Shown in pieces: positions 25,118-34,149 of a stretch of DNA of 56,750 bases (position 1 is its first letter; each line of letters starts with the position of its first letter). The position numbers and the translations under genes were made by a program. The stretch is from Desulfurivibrionaceae bacterium. GTDB taxonomy: Bacteria > Desulfobacterota > Desulfobulbia > Desulfobulbales > UBA5123. Under the pieces are notes generated by a model. The model ran no database searches. It was not told where the DNA came from and was given only the letters and a program-made list of their open reading frames with translations. Location: contig JAQYVW010000014.1 of NCBI GenBank assembly GCA_030145325.1, forward strand, positions 1-56,750. The letters run 5' to 3'.

Positions 25118-26128
25118 ATGGAAGATGAAATACTCCGCCTGAAGAGTGAGGCCCATGTTGCCCTTGCTGATTTGGGCAAGGATGACCTGGAGCCCTTTCG
25201 CGTCAAGTATCTTGGACGCAAGGGGCTTTTCACGTCGATGATGCGGCAATTGGGACAGGCTTCCGCCGAGGATCGCCCTCGGCTTGGCAAGCTGGCCAAT
25301 GATATCAAGCAGGAATTGGCGCAAGCCTTTGCTGCTAAACAGGATGCGTTGGGCGGTGGACAGCAGGGTGTTTCTGCGGTCCCGAGTCTTGACCTGACCC
25401 TCACCGGTCGTAGCGAACCTTGTGGGCGACCACATCCCGTCACCCAAGTGATGGAAGAGGTTTGCGGTATCTTCGAAGGACTTGGTTTCACCGTGGCCGA
25501 AGGTCCGGATGTGGAAACCGATTTCTATAACTTCGAAGCTCTCAATATTCCGCCCCATCATCCGGCGCGGGATATGCATGATACCTTCTACGTCAGCGAC
25601 TCCCTGCTCCTTCGCACCCATACGTCACCCATGCAGATCAGGACCATGACCGAGCAAGAGCCGCCTTTGCGGATGATTGCGCCGGGCAAGGTTTATCGCT
25701 GCGATTCCGACATTACCCACACCCCCATGTTTCACCAAGTGGAAGGCTTTCTGGTTGATCGCAAGGTCTCCTTTGCCGATCTGAAGGGGGTTTTGTCGGT
25801 GTTTATCGCCAAGATGTTCGATGCTGACACCGCCATTCGTTTCCGCCCCAGTTTCTTTCCCTTCACCGAGCCCAGCGCCGAGGTTGATATCGGTTGTGTG
25901 ATCTGTGCTGGCAAGGGGTGCCGGGTCTGCAAGCAAACCGGTTGGTTGGAGATCCTTGGGGCCGGAATGATTGATCCAGCCGTCTTTGCCAAGATCGGTT
26001 ACGATCCTGATCAATATAGTGGTTTTGCTTTTGGTCTCGGGATTGAGCGGATTGCCATGCTTAAATACGGGATCACCGACATTCGCCTCTATTATGAAAA
26101 TGATTTGCGCTTCCTCTCGCAGTTCTGA
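25118..26128 (+). CDS. pheS: Phenylalanyl-tRNA synthetase alpha subunit
   Basis: A 336-residue subunit carrying the class II catalytic site. It has an N-terminal coiled region, HPVTQVMEEV, the motif 2 region RVYRCDSDITHTPMFHQVEG and motif 3 FGLGIERIAMLKYG. A cysteine cluster (CVICAGKGCRVC) is inserted before GWLEILG; such a cluster is seen in many bacterial PheS proteins and may bind zinc. It pairs with pheT 41 bases downstream to form the alpha2-beta2 enzyme. Confidence 0.95.
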   Translation: MEDEILRLKSEAHVALADLGKDDLEPFRVKYLGRKGLFTSMMRQLGQASAEDRPRLGKLANDIKQELAQAFAAKQDALGGGQQGVSAVPSLDLTLTGRSEPCGRPHPVTQVMEEVCGIFEGLGFTVAEGPDVETDFYNFEALNIPPHHPARDMHDTFYVSDSLLLRTHTSPMQIRTMTEQEPPLRMIAPGKVYRCDSDITHTPMFHQVEGFLVDRKVSFADLKGVLSVFIAKMFDADTAIRFRPSFFPFTEPSAEVDIGCVICAGKGCRVCKQTGWLEILGAGMIDPAVFAKIGYDPDQYSGFAFGLGIERIAMLKYGITDIRLYYENDLRFLSQF

Positions 26129-26169
26129 CCGGCGCCTTTACCTCAAACGAACCACCTCTCGAGACAATC

Positions 26170-28599
26170 ATGAAGTTCACCCTTAACTGGCTTAAACAGT
26201 ATATCGATTGTGCGGAATTGACCCCGGCCCAACTTGCCGACCGGCTGACCATGGCTGGTTTGGAAGTGGATGCGGTGGAGCCGCTCTGTCACGACATCGA
26301 CGAGATTGTCGTCGCCAGGGTGGAGAGTGTGAGCCGCCATCCCAACGCCGACAGGCTAACCATTTGCCAAGTGACCGCCGGAGAAGGTGACAGTCGGCAG
26401 GTGGTTTGCGGTGCGCCCAACGTTCGGGCTGGGCTGGTTACCGCCATCGCCCTGCCTGGAGTGACCATGCCTGGTGGCTTCAAGATCAAGCCGGCCAAGC
26501 TGCGTGGTGAAAAGTCAGATGGGATGCTTTGCTCGGCCAAGGAGCTGGGCATCGGTGATGATCAAGGCGGAATTTTAGAACTGCCGGAAGATCTGCCCAT
26601 CGGCCAATCGTTGGTTGAGGCGTTATCCCTGAAAGATATTATGATTGAGGTTGATCTCACCCCCAATCGTGCCGATTGTGCCAGTGTTCTCGGCACTGCC
26701 CGTGAGGTTGGCGGCTTTATCGGCAAAAAGGTTACCCCGCCGGTCACCGGTGAGTTGCCGAAACTCAGTGGCACCGACCTCCCCTTTGCGGTTGAGGTTC
26801 TGGACAATGTCCATTGCCCTCGTTATGCCGCGCGGCTGATCAAGGATGTGAAGATCGGCACCTCCCCGTGGTGGTTGAAGCGATTGCTATTGGCGGTGGG
26901 CTTACGGCCCATCAACAACGTGGTTGATGTCACTAATCTGGTCATGCTTGAGTATGGTCAGCCTTTGCACGCCTTTGATTTTAATAAACTTGCCGGTGGG
27001 AAGATTGTGGTCCGAAAGGCCAAGGCTGGTGAAAAGATCGTCACCCTGGATGATGTGGAACGTGAGCTTGATCTCGAAACCCTGGTGATTTGCGACGCTG
27101 ACAAACCAGCGGCAGTGGCCGGAGTAATGGGGGGCAGCGCTTCTCAGGTTGATGACCGCACCGTTGATATCCTCCTTGAGAGTGCCTATTTCGAGCCGGT
27201 GGGTATCCGTCGCGCTGCCCGCCGCCTGAATATGGGCACCGACTCTTCCTATCGCTTCGAGCGTGGCGTTGATCCTGAAGGCATTCCCTTTGCCTTGGAG
27301 CGGGCCGTGCGTTTGATTACCGAAACCGCTGGCGGAACCGTGGTTGCCGGTGGCGTTGATCTTTGCGCCACCCTGCCCCAGCCGGTGGAGCTTTCTTTGC
27401 GGGTGCAACGAACCAGTGAGCTGCTGGGGATGGAGTTTACCGCCGACGGAATTTGTGCACTGCTGAACGGGATCGATGTTCCGGCCAGGAAGCAGGATGA
27501 GGCAACGGTTATTGTCCAGGTTCCCACCTTTCGGGTTGATCTTGAGCGTGAGGTTGATTTGGTCGAGGAGGTAGCCAGGCTGCATGGCTATAACGAGATT
27601 CCCACCACCCTGCCCATCGTGCCCATGAGTTTCCCCGAAGATGACCAGGCTCGTAGTCTGCGCAAGCGGTTGACCACCCTGCTCACCGGGATGGGCTGCT
27701 ACGAGGCGATCAACTATAGTTTTGTTAATCCTCGCCATTTCGATATGCTGGGGCTTAGCGAGGATGATCCGCACCGGCAGGTGGTGCCATTGCTGAACCC
27801 GCTCAGTGAAGATCAGTCGGTTATGCGTTCGCATCTGCTTCCCGGCTTGCTGGAAAACCTGCGTCGCAATATTAATCATCAGCAAACTGATGTGCGGCTC
27901 TTTGAAATCGGTAAGGTCTTTCATCATCGTGATCTTGACACCCAGCCCCAAGAGGTGATGGAGTTGGCGGTGGTGATGAGCGGTCGCCGTCACCCTGGGG
28001 CGCCGCGTCTCCATGATGGCGAAGCTCTGGTTGACATCTATGACGGCAAGGGGATGGTTGCGGCTATTCTCGCCGACTTACGGCTGTCTGAGGTGGTGAC
28101 CATTGAGGCTGATTCCTCCTCCCCGGCTTACGCGGTTGGCCAGTCTTCCTTGCGGGTGGTAAGCAATGGCAAGATGGTGGGGCGTATTGTTCGTCTTGAG
28201 CCTAAGGTTCTGAAGAAATTTGGGGTCAAGCAGGAGACTTATTTCGTTTCCCTTGATCTTGTGGCGCTGGTGGGGTTAACTGCGGCGCCCAAGGTATTTG
28301 CGTCTTTACCCAAGTTTCCATCGGTGCAGTGGGACATTGCCCTGCTGGTTGCTGATCAGGTTGGTGCTGGTGAAATGTTGGCGGCCATTACCGAGCATGG
28401 TGATTCGCTGATTGAAAAGGCGGAAATCTTTGATGTCTATCGTGGCAAGAATATTGAGGCGGGGCAGAAGAGTGTGGCCATTGCCGTCACCTATCGCGCT
28501 GAAGACCGCACCCTGGACGATGAAACTGTCAATGGGGTGCATAAGAAGATTATCAAAATGATGCAAACCCGTTTCGACGCTCGTCTGCGGGATGCATAG
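26170..28599 (+). CDS. pheT: Phenylalanyl-tRNA synthetase beta subunit
   Basis: An 809-residue subunit, normal length. It has an N-terminal tRNA-binding (EMAP-II-like) domain (VVARVESVSRHPNADRLTIC), the B3/B4 editing region, the B5 domain, the catalytic-like core and a C-terminal ferredoxin-fold anticodon-binding domain (FPSVQWDIALLV ... VAIAVTYRAEDRTLDDETV). It positions tRNA-Phe and edits mischarged tyrosine. Confidence 0.96.
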   Translation: MKFTLNWLKQYIDCAELTPAQLADRLTMAGLEVDAVEPLCHDIDEIVVARVESVSRHPNADRLTICQVTAGEGDSRQVVCGAPNVRAGLVTAIALPGVTMPGGFKIKPAKLRGEKSDGMLCSAKELGIGDDQGGILELPEDLPIGQSLVEALSLKDIMIEVDLTPNRADCASVLGTAREVGGFIGKKVTPPVTGELPKLSGTDLPFAVEVLDNVHCPRYAARLIKDVKIGTSPWWLKRLLLAVGLRPINNVVDVTNLVMLEYGQPLHAFDFNKLAGGKIVVRKAKAGEKIVTLDDVERELDLETLVICDADKPAAVAGVMGGSASQVDDRTVDILLESAYFEPVGIRRAARRLNMGTDSSYRFERGVDPEGIPFALERAVRLITETAGGTVVAGGVDLCATLPQPVELSLRVQRTSELLGMEFTADGICALLNGIDVPARKQDEATVIVQVPTFRVDLEREVDLVEEVARLHGYNEIPTTLPIVPMSFPEDDQARSLRKRLTTLLTGMGCYEAINYSFVNPRHFDMLGLSEDDPHRQVVPLLNPLSEDQSVMRSHLLPGLLENLRRNINHQQTDVRLFEIGKVFHHRDLDTQPQEVMELAVVMSGRRHPGAPRLHDGEALVDIYDGKGMVAAILADLRLSEVVTIEADSSSPAYAVGQSSLRVVSNGKMVGRIVRLEPKVLKKFGVKQETYFVSLDLVALVGLTAAPKVFASLPKFPSVQWDIALLVADQVGAGEMLAAITEHGDSLIEKAEIFDVYRGKNIEAGQKSVAIAVTYRAEDRTLDDETVNGVHKKIIKMMQTRFDARLRDA

Positions 28600-28608
28600 G
28601 AATATAAA

Positions 28609-28899
28609 ATGAAACGATCAAACGTTACCCGTAAGGATTTGGCTAAATCCATCCATGAAAAGATGGGTTTTTCTCAGCGTAGCGCCGCTGATCTGGTTGA
28701 TTCGGTTTTTGCCTCCCTGAAAAAAAGCCTGCTCAAGGAAGAATCGGTTAAACTGGTTCAGTTCGGTACCTTTACGGTACGGGAGAAGTCGCCGCGCATT
28801 GGGCGAAATCCCCGCACCGGTGAGACCATGGAGATTGCCCCGCGCAGCATGGTTTCCTTTAAACCCAGTAAGGGGTTGCGGGAGAAGTTGAATAAGTAG
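28609..28899 (+). CDS. ihfA: Integration host factor alpha-like HU-family protein
   Basis: A 96-residue DNA-bending protein. It begins VTRKDLAKSIHEKMGFSQ and carries the beta-arm motif GRNPRTGETMEIAPRSMVSFKPS. Its position directly behind pheT matches ihfA in many proteobacteria. AGGA lies before the ATG, 9 bases after the pheT stop. Confidence 0.92.
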   Translation: MKRSNVTRKDLAKSIHEKMGFSQRSAADLVDSVFASLKKSLLKEESVKLVQFGTFTVREKSPRIGRNPRTGETMEIAPRSMVSFKPSKGLREKLNK

Positions 28900-28965
28900 G
28901 CAGTTAAAGTTTTGCTTTTACGGCTGGCACAAGTCGTAACGGAGGGCAAAGCAATCGACGGCAAG

Positions 28966-29322
28966 GTGGAGATTCCCGACAGGTTGTACTTCAAGATTGG
29001 CGAGGTGAGTGAAATCACCGGCGTTGAGCCCCATGTCCTGCGTTACTGGGAGGGTGAGTTTAAAGAGATCCGCCCCCAACGGGCCGGTTCCAAGCAGCGT
29101 CTTTTTCGTAAAGTCGATGTTGAGACCATCCTTCAGATCAAGAAGCTCTTGTATGACGAAGGTTTTACCATTGCCGGGGCCAAGAAGGTATTGGTGAAGG
29201 GAAAGATCAAGAAGGGCAGTGTCGCTTCCGAAAAGCAGGTGGATTCCTGCCCGGAAGCTAAATTCGTCAAGGGAATCAAGGCGGAACTGGTCGCCATAAA
29301 GGAACTGCTGGAAAAGGAATAA
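28966..29322 (+). CDS. MerR-family transcriptional regulator
   Basis: A regulator of about 118 residues. The N-terminal winged helix reads [26 protein letters not shown] and [20 protein letters not shown], typical of the MerR gene that follows ihfA in Desulfobacterota and other bacteria. The C-terminal half is helical and short, with no metal-binding cysteines. The start is uncertain: GTG 28966 gives the family-like MEIPDRLYF but its ribosome site is weak, and a TTG at 28912 would add 18 poorly conserved residues. Target genes cannot be told. Confidence 0.85.
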   Translation: MEIPDRLYFKIGEVSEITGVEPHVLRYWEGEFKEIRPQRAGSKQRLFRKVDVETILQIKKLLYDEGFTIAGAKKVLVKGKIKKGSVASEKQVDSCPEAKFVKGIKAELVAIKELLEKE

Positions 29323-29352
29323 ACTCTTTTCTGGTCTCTCTTCAGGATGACC

Positions 29353-29381
29353 TTGACAGGGTGGGCGGTGCATGCTAAATA
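29353..29381 (+). promoter_or_regulatory. Strong sigma-70 promoter for tRNA-Pro
   Basis: TTGACA (29353-29358), a 17-base spacer, then TAAATA (29376-29381). The tRNA starts about 63 bases downstream. Confidence 0.65.
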
Positions 29382-29444
29382 CAGGTCGCTGGTTGAGTGC
29401 AGGTAAGGCTTGAACGGCGAATAAAGTAACAAAAAAGATTCGGT

Positions 29445-29521
29445 CGGGACGTAGCGCAGTCTGGTAGCGCACTTGAATGGGGTTCAAGGGGTCGGAGGTT
29501 CAAATCCTCTCGTCCCGACCA
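29445..29521 (+). tRNA. tRNA-Pro (anticodon GGG)
   Basis: A 77-base cloverleaf with encoded CCA. The acceptor CGGGACG/CGTCCCG starts with the C1-G72 pair typical of proline tRNA, the anticodon loop ATGGGGT has G37, and the T-arm is GGAGGTTCAAATCCTC. It sits at the left flank of the restriction island. Confidence 0.95.
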
Positions 29522-29531
29522 TTTTTTTCTT

Positions 29532-29570
29532 AAGGGTTTTGCGGATTTATTCGCAAAACCCTTTTTTTTT
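29532..29570 (+). terminator. Strong intrinsic terminator after tRNA-Pro
   Basis: AAGGGTTTTGCG (29532-29543) and CGCAAAACCCTT (29552-29563) form a perfect 12-bp stem with an 8-base loop, followed by T to 29570. Confidence 0.85.
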
Positions 29571-29858
29571 GTGCAAAAAACGTACTGGGTTACGAATTGG
29601 GTCATAAAACTGCCTCAACAAGCATTCAGTGGTTGATCAGCTTCCTGTAGTTGCTCCTCATCTTGAGCTTTCCTGTGCCTTGAGTGCTTCTTCGTTCTTA
29701 CCTCCAATAGTCGTTTGAGTTATGTCTGTAGAAGAATTCCAACTGTCCACCTATCCAGGCAAAGACCTGCTGCTGAATTTTTTTTAACTTTCTTTATTTA
29801 TATGTTTCTCGGTAAATATTCTTATTGAAGACAAGTGGTTAGGCTGTTAGCATGTTAG

Positions 29859-30192
29859 GTCTTGCTGGGAAAAGCGTCGGAGGCTATCAGGAAGCTGTTT
29901 GCTGAGTTGCGGGAGCGCATTCTTGACTTGGAAGAAAATGTAAAAGAAAAGGCTACGTCTTTGTATATTGCTTACCGGGTAGCCAAAAACTTTGCCGAAA
30001 TCACCATCTCTTAAAGACGGGTTAAAAATCCACCTGCGCCCGGTTGATTATGACGACCCCAATGGGATGGTCGAAAAAATCTCGGCAGGATACAACTGGA
30101 CAATGGATCGTCGGGTGTATCTCATATCACCCCAAGAATTTGATTATGTGTTCGGAATAATTGAGCAATCATATAAAGATGTTCTTTGCTAG
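29859..30192 (+). pseudogene. Frameshifted remnant of a DUF5655-domain protein
   Basis: Frame one (after a TAG at 29856) reads KLFAELRERILDLEENV, then ATSLYIAYRVAKNFAEITIS before TAA at 30012. Frame two, open to 30192, continues LKDGLKIHLRPVDYDDPNG and ends GIIEQSYKDVLC. Joined, they match the C-terminal DUF5655 domain found in restriction-associated and DUF91-like proteins. A one-base shift near 30009-30014 breaks the frame and the N-terminal part is missing. The DNA is A/T-rich. It ends 12 bases before hsdM, so it is probably a relic of the island. The stretch 29571-29858 before it shows nothing else recognisable. Confidence 0.65.
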
Positions 30193-30204
30193 ATAAGGAA
30201 AACA

Positions 30205-31761
30205 ATGGCTAAGAAAGCAGCTAATAATAAGAGCAACGGTTTTGAGCAGAATTTGTGGGATACCGCCAATAAGCTGCGTGGTTCGGTGGAGTCGAGCGAG
30301 TATAAGCATGTGGTGTTGAGCCTTATCTTCCTGAAATTTGCCAGTGACAAGTTTGAGGAGCGCAAGGCTGAGCTGATCGGTGAGGGCAAGGAAAAGTATC
30401 TGGAGATGGTGGAGTTTTACACCATGAAGAATGTCTTTTACCTGCCCGAGGAGTCGCGCTGGAGCTATATCAAGCAACACGCCAAGCAGGATGATATTGC
30501 CATCAAGATTGATAGCGCTCTTGCCACGGTGGAGAAGAACAATAAATCCCTCAAGGGAGCACTGCCGGATAACTACTTCTCCCGCTTGGGGTTGGATGGC
30601 AGCAAGCTGGCGGCGCTCATTGATTCCATCTCCAATGTTGATACGGTGGCGGACAAGAAAGAGGACGTGGTTGGTCGGGTTTATGAGTATTTCCTTGGGA
30701 AATTTGCGGCTACCGAGGGCAAGGGCGGCGGCGAGTTCTATACGCCCAAGGATGTGGTCAATCTCATCGCCGAGATGATTGAGCCGTATAAAGGCAAGAT
30801 CTACGACCCCTGCTGCGGTTCCGGCGGCATGTTTGTTCAGTCCATCAAGTTTGTCGAAAACCATCATGGCAACACCCGCGACATCTCCATCTACGGCCAG
30901 GAGTCCATTGGCGCTACCTATAAGCTGGCTAAGATGAATCTGGCCATCCGCTCCATCAGCGGCAATCTGGGCGAAGTCCCGGCTGACAGTTTTTTTAAGG
31001 ATCAGCACCCGGATCTCAAGGCCGATTACATCATGGCCAACCCGCCCTTTAACTTGAAAGAGTGGCGAGCCGCCGACGAACTCACCGATGACCCGCGCTG
31101 GGCCGGTTACGAGGTGCCACCCACCGGCAACGCCAACTACGCCTGGATTCTCCACATGATCTCCAAGCTCTCCGAGAATGGCGTGGCCGGGTTTGTGTTG
31201 GCCAATGGCTCCATGTCCACTAATACCAACTCCGAGGGCCAGATACGCCAGAAGATCATTGAAAATGATCTGGTGGACTGTATGATCGCCATGCCCGGCC
31301 AACTCTTCTACACCACCCAGATTCCGGTCTGCCTGTGGTTTCTCAGCAAGAATAAGAAGGCTGATGGCATACGAGGATTTCGGGATCGTCAGGGTGAGAC
31401 CCTGTTCATTGATGCCCGCAATATGGGTTCACTGGTTGACCGAGTCCATCGGGATCTCTCTGTTGACGAGATTGCCGAGATTGCCCGCACCTATCATGCC
31501 TGGCGTGGTGAGAAAAAGGATGGGGTATACGAGGACAAGCCCGGCTTCTGCAAGGGTGCCACTCTGGAAGAGATCAAGGCTAACAACTATGTCCTCACCC
31601 CTGGTCGTTATGTGGGGGCGGCAGAGATTGAAGATGATGGCATTCCCTTTGAGGAGAAGATGGCCGAGCTGAGCGCTACACTCTATGGGCAGATGCGAGA
31701 TGGAAAAGAGCTGGACGTGGTGATCCGCCGTAACCTGGAGGTGCTGGGTTATGGGGAATGA
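30205..31761 (+). CDS. hsdM: Type I restriction-modification system, methyltransferase subunit
   Basis: A 518-residue adenine-N6 DNA methyltransferase subunit. The HsdM N-terminal domain is followed by the SAM-binding site DPCCGSGGM (near residue 200) and the catalytic NPPF (near 279). The sequence GKGGGEFYTPKDVV is typical of type I enzymes. AAGGAA precedes the ATG. It overlaps hsdS by 11 bases. With two HsdM and one HsdS it methylates the recognition site, and adding HsdR allows cleavage of unmodified DNA. Confidence 0.95.
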   Translation: MAKKAANNKSNGFEQNLWDTANKLRGSVESSEYKHVVLSLIFLKFASDKFEERKAELIGEGKEKYLEMVEFYTMKNVFYLPEESRWSYIKQHAKQDDIAIKIDSALATVEKNNKSLKGALPDNYFSRLGLDGSKLAALIDSISNVDTVADKKEDVVGRVYEYFLGKFAATEGKGGGEFYTPKDVVNLIAEMIEPYKGKIYDPCCGSGGMFVQSIKFVENHHGNTRDISIYGQESIGATYKLAKMNLAIRSISGNLGEVPADSFFKDQHPDLKADYIMANPPFNLKEWRAADELTDDPRWAGYEVPPTGNANYAWILHMISKLSENGVAGFVLANGSMSTNTNSEGQIRQKIIENDLVDCMIAMPGQLFYTTQIPVCLWFLSKNKKADGIRGFRDRQGETLFIDARNMGSLVDRVHRDLSVDEIAEIARTYHAWRGEKKDGVYEDKPGFCKGATLEEIKANNYVLTPGRYVGAAEIEDDGIPFEEKMAELSATLYGQMRDGKELDVVIRRNLEVLGYGE

Positions 31762-33130
31762 GTGGAGTACGTGTAAGTTCTCAGAGTTATACGCTGTTCC
31801 TTCCAGGAATGGTCTTACCAAACCCAAAAAGGTTCGTGGCTCTGGATATAAATTCATCAACATGGGTGAAATATTTGCGTATGACCGTATGAGCAATATT
31901 CCCTGTGACAGAGTCCCTGTTACTGACAAAGAACTGAAAACGTCATTACTAAAAAACAATGATTTATTGTTTGCACGCCAATCTCTTGTATTATCTGGCG
32001 CAGGTAAATGTTCGATTTTTCTTGGAGATAACGAACCTGTCGTCTTTGAATCTCATCTGATAAGAGTGCGACCAAATGAGAATATTGTTGACCCTCAGTA
32101 TCTTTTTTACTTCTTTAAAAGTCCTTTGGGCAGAGCTGAAATTTGGTCAATTACTGAACAAGGTGCTGGTCAAGCTGGCATAAGAGGCTCAGATTTAGAA
32201 ACCATTACAGTCCTATTACCAGAACGAGAAGAACAAAAAGCCATTGCCCATGTGTTGGGGGCTTTGGATGACCGGATTGAGTTGAACCGGCGGATGAATG
32301 AGACCTTGGAGGGGATGGCCCAGGCCCTGTTCAAGAGCTGGTTTGTTGATTTTGACCCGGTGATCGACAATGCCATGGCCCTTGGCAAGGAAATCCCCGC
32401 AGAACTCAGCGAAAGGGCTGCTGCCCGCGCCGCCCTCGGCGATAAGCGCAAACCTCTGCCCGAAGAAATCCGCACCCTCTTTCCCAACGAGTTCACCCAC
32501 AGCACCGTACTGGGATGGATTCCTAAGGGGTGGGAGGTTGCCAGTTTTTCAAAATATGCAGTTCTAAATCAGGCGTCATGGACAAAAAACAATAGCCCTG
32601 AGAATGTTCAATATGTTGACTTAGCCAACACAAAAAATGGCAAAGTCAACTTAGTGGTGCCATATACTTTCTCTGATGCTCCTAGCCGAGCACGGCGTAT
32701 ATTGAAAAAATATGACACTATCGTTGGCACTGTCCGCCCTGGTAACCGGTCTTTCGCTTTTATCCACGGCGAGGGGTTAACCGGGAGCACAGGTTTTGCC
32801 GTGATGTCACCAAAAGAGCGGCACGTTAGAGCGTTTATTTATTTGGCTCTCACAAGAGATGAAGTTATTGATAATTTTGCTCACCTTGCTGATGGCGCTG
32901 CTTATCCAGCTGTTAGGCCAGACGTTGTTGCAAATACAGAAGCAGTATTTCCATCCCACGATTTAATGCGAGCATTTGATACGTTTGCGTATCCATGGAT
33001 TGAAAAAATGGGCCAGCATGATATGGGGGCTGGAGCCCTTGCCAACCTCCGCGATACCCTGCTCCCCAAACTCCTCTCCGGCGAAATCCGCATCCCGGAT
33101 GCCGAAAAATTGGTGGAGGGGCTGACCTGA
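31751..33130 (+). CDS. hsdS: Type I restriction-modification system, specificity subunit
   Basis: A 459-residue subunit with two target-recognition domains (about 1-155 and 255-415), each followed by conserved helices. The central repeat is EEQKAIAHVLGALDDRIELN followed by KSWFVDFDPV; the distal one is LANLRDTLLPKLLSGEIRI. The two domains choose the two halves of a bipartite DNA target. The variable domains are visibly richer in A/T than the conserved spacer, which fits exchange by recombination. It overlaps hsdM by 11 bases and the rhuM remnant by one base. Confidence 0.93.
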   Translation: MGNEWSTCKFSELYAVPSRNGLTKPKKVRGSGYKFINMGEIFAYDRMSNIPCDRVPVTDKELKTSLLKNNDLLFARQSLVLSGAGKCSIFLGDNEPVVFESHLIRVRPNENIVDPQYLFYFFKSPLGRAEIWSITEQGAGQAGIRGSDLETITVLLPEREEQKAIAHVLGALDDRIELNRRMNETLEGMAQALFKSWFVDFDPVIDNAMALGKEIPAELSERAAARAALGDKRKPLPEEIRTLFPNEFTHSTVLGWIPKGWEVASFSKYAVLNQASWTKNNSPENVQYVDLANTKNGKVNLVVPYTFSDAPSRARRILKKYDTIVGTVRPGNRSFAFIHGEGLTGSTGFAVMSPKERHVRAFIYLALTRDEVIDNFAHLADGAAYPAVRPDVVANTEAVFPSHDLMRAFDTFAYPWIEKMGQHDMGAGALANLRDTLLPKLLSGEIRIPDAEKLVEGLT

Positions 33131-33423
33131 TGAAAAAAATCACCGAGACAGAGCCGCCAAACTCAGAACTCCTCATCTATCAGGCTACTGATGGCAACAT
33201 CAAACTTGATGTTCATCTTGAAAACGAAACCGTCTGGTTGTCACAGGCGCATATGGCGGAGCTTTTCAATAAAAGTAAAAAGACCATTTCAGAGCATATC
33301 CGTAATATCTTCAATGAGGGTGAATTGGAGAAAAACGTGGTTGTCCGGAATTTCCGGACAACCACTCGACACGGTGCCATAGAAGGAAAAACCCAATCTA
33401 AAGAGGTTCATACTGCTTATTAA
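33130..33423 (+). pseudogene. Truncated RhuM-family gene
   Basis: A 97-residue frame beginning like RhuM: YQATDGNIKLDVHLENETVW, LSQAHMAELFNKSKKTISEH and ELEKNVVVRNFRTT. RhuM proteins are normally over 300 residues. Here the frame departs after QSKEV and stops at HTAY, so the C-terminal two thirds are missing. It starts inside the hsdS stop codon (TGATG). RhuM often accompanies type I restriction genes, with unknown function. The break point is followed directly by GTGGAC repeats. Confidence 0.75.
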
Positions 33424-33451
33424 GTGGACGAGTGGCGTGGACAAAATGGAC
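33424..33451. repeat. GTGGAC-type short repeats upstream of the four-helix-bundle gene
   Basis: GTGGAC occurs at 33424-33429 and 33437-33442 and ATGGAC at 33446-33451, at the junction between the truncated rhuM and the next gene. Confidence 0.6.
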
Positions 33452-33516
33452 AGAGTGGCGGCGACTGACTGGGCAGTTTTCGTTTTGCTTGAAAACAGAT
33501 CAGGAGAACCCTGGGT

Positions 33517-34149
33517 ATGGCTAAAGAAACCCTTATTCCTAAACATGGGGGCTACCGGAAACTCAAAAGCTTTCAGGTGGCGCAACTGGCTTACGATGTG
33601 ACGGTACGTTTTTGCGAGCGTTATATCGACAGGTTCAGCCGCACCAGAGATCAAATGGTGCAGGCGGCCCGTTCCGGGGTACAAAATATTGCCGAAGGTT
33701 CCCAGGCCTCGGCTACTTCCAAAAAGATGGAGCTTAAGTTGACCCAGGTTGCCAGGGCCAGCTTGGAAGAGTTGAAGCTTGATTATGAAGATTTTTTAAG
33801 ACAACGGGGCCTCCGGCTGTGGCCGCAGGAAGAACCACTACGCCAGGAGTTGATCGACCGACGCTGCCAGACAGCCGATGAGGTAGCGGCCTGGATTAAG
33901 AGTAAAAGTGGACAGTATGGACTTTGTGGACCTGGTGGACAAACTTCCCCCGAGTCAACTATGTCCAGCAAGTCCACCAAGTCCACAAAAATTTATCCAG
34001 AGCTTTCCGCCAATGCTGCCTTGGTACTTCTGGCAGTGGCTTGCTCACTGTTGGATCGTCAGGTATCACGCCTTGCAAAAGATTTTGAGCAAGAGGGCGG
34101 CTTTTCAGAACGGTTATACCGGGTCAGGAAAAAGAATAGAGGCTATTAA
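33517..34149 (+). CDS. Four-helix-bundle suffix domain protein (S23/IVS-like)
   Basis: A 210-residue protein matching the four-helix-bundle family related to 23S rRNA intervening-sequence proteins and to Avd of diversity-generating retroelements. Hallmarks are YRKLKSFQVAQLAYDVTVRF, QMVQAARSGVQNIAEGSQAS, ELKLTQVARASLEELKLDYE and DFLRQRGLRLWP, with the suffix LLDRQVSRLAKDFEQEGGF. A Ser/Thr/Gly-rich insert (about 131-155) is encoded by the GTGGAC inverted repeat, suggesting repeat insertion into the gene. It lies between hsdS/rhuM and hsdR in the same operon and overlaps hsdR by one base. A nucleic-acid or complex-scaffolding role is guessed. Confidence 0.8.
   Translation: MAKETLIPKHGGYRKLKSFQVAQLAYDVTVRFCERYIDRFSRTRDQMVQAARSGVQNIAEGSQASATSKKMELKLTQVARASLEELKLDYEDFLRQRGLRLWPQEEPLRQELIDRRCQTADEVAAWIKSKSGQYGLCGPGGQTSPESTMSSKSTKSTKIYPELSANAALVLLAVACSLLDRQVSRLAKDFEQEGGFSERLYRVRKKNRGY
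33908..33989. repeat. GTGGAC repeat cluster with 18-bp inverted repeat inside a coding region
   Basis: GTGGAC/TGGAC units occur at 33908, 33918, 33926 and 33935, with inverted GTCCA units from 33963. TTTGTGGACCTGGTGGAC (33923-33940) matches the reverse complement of GTCCACCAAGTCCACAAA (33972-33989) at 17 of 18 positions, with a 31-base loop. Confidence 0.75.

Noticed and set aside
26902-28014. 370-codon minus-strand frame across pheT
   Set aside because: pheT is complete and conserved on the plus strand; the antisense frame is His/Gln-rich and has no family features.
29445-30204. Integrase attachment site at tRNA-Pro
   Set aside because: No integrase gene and no direct repeat of the tRNA 3' end was seen at the far side of the restriction island.
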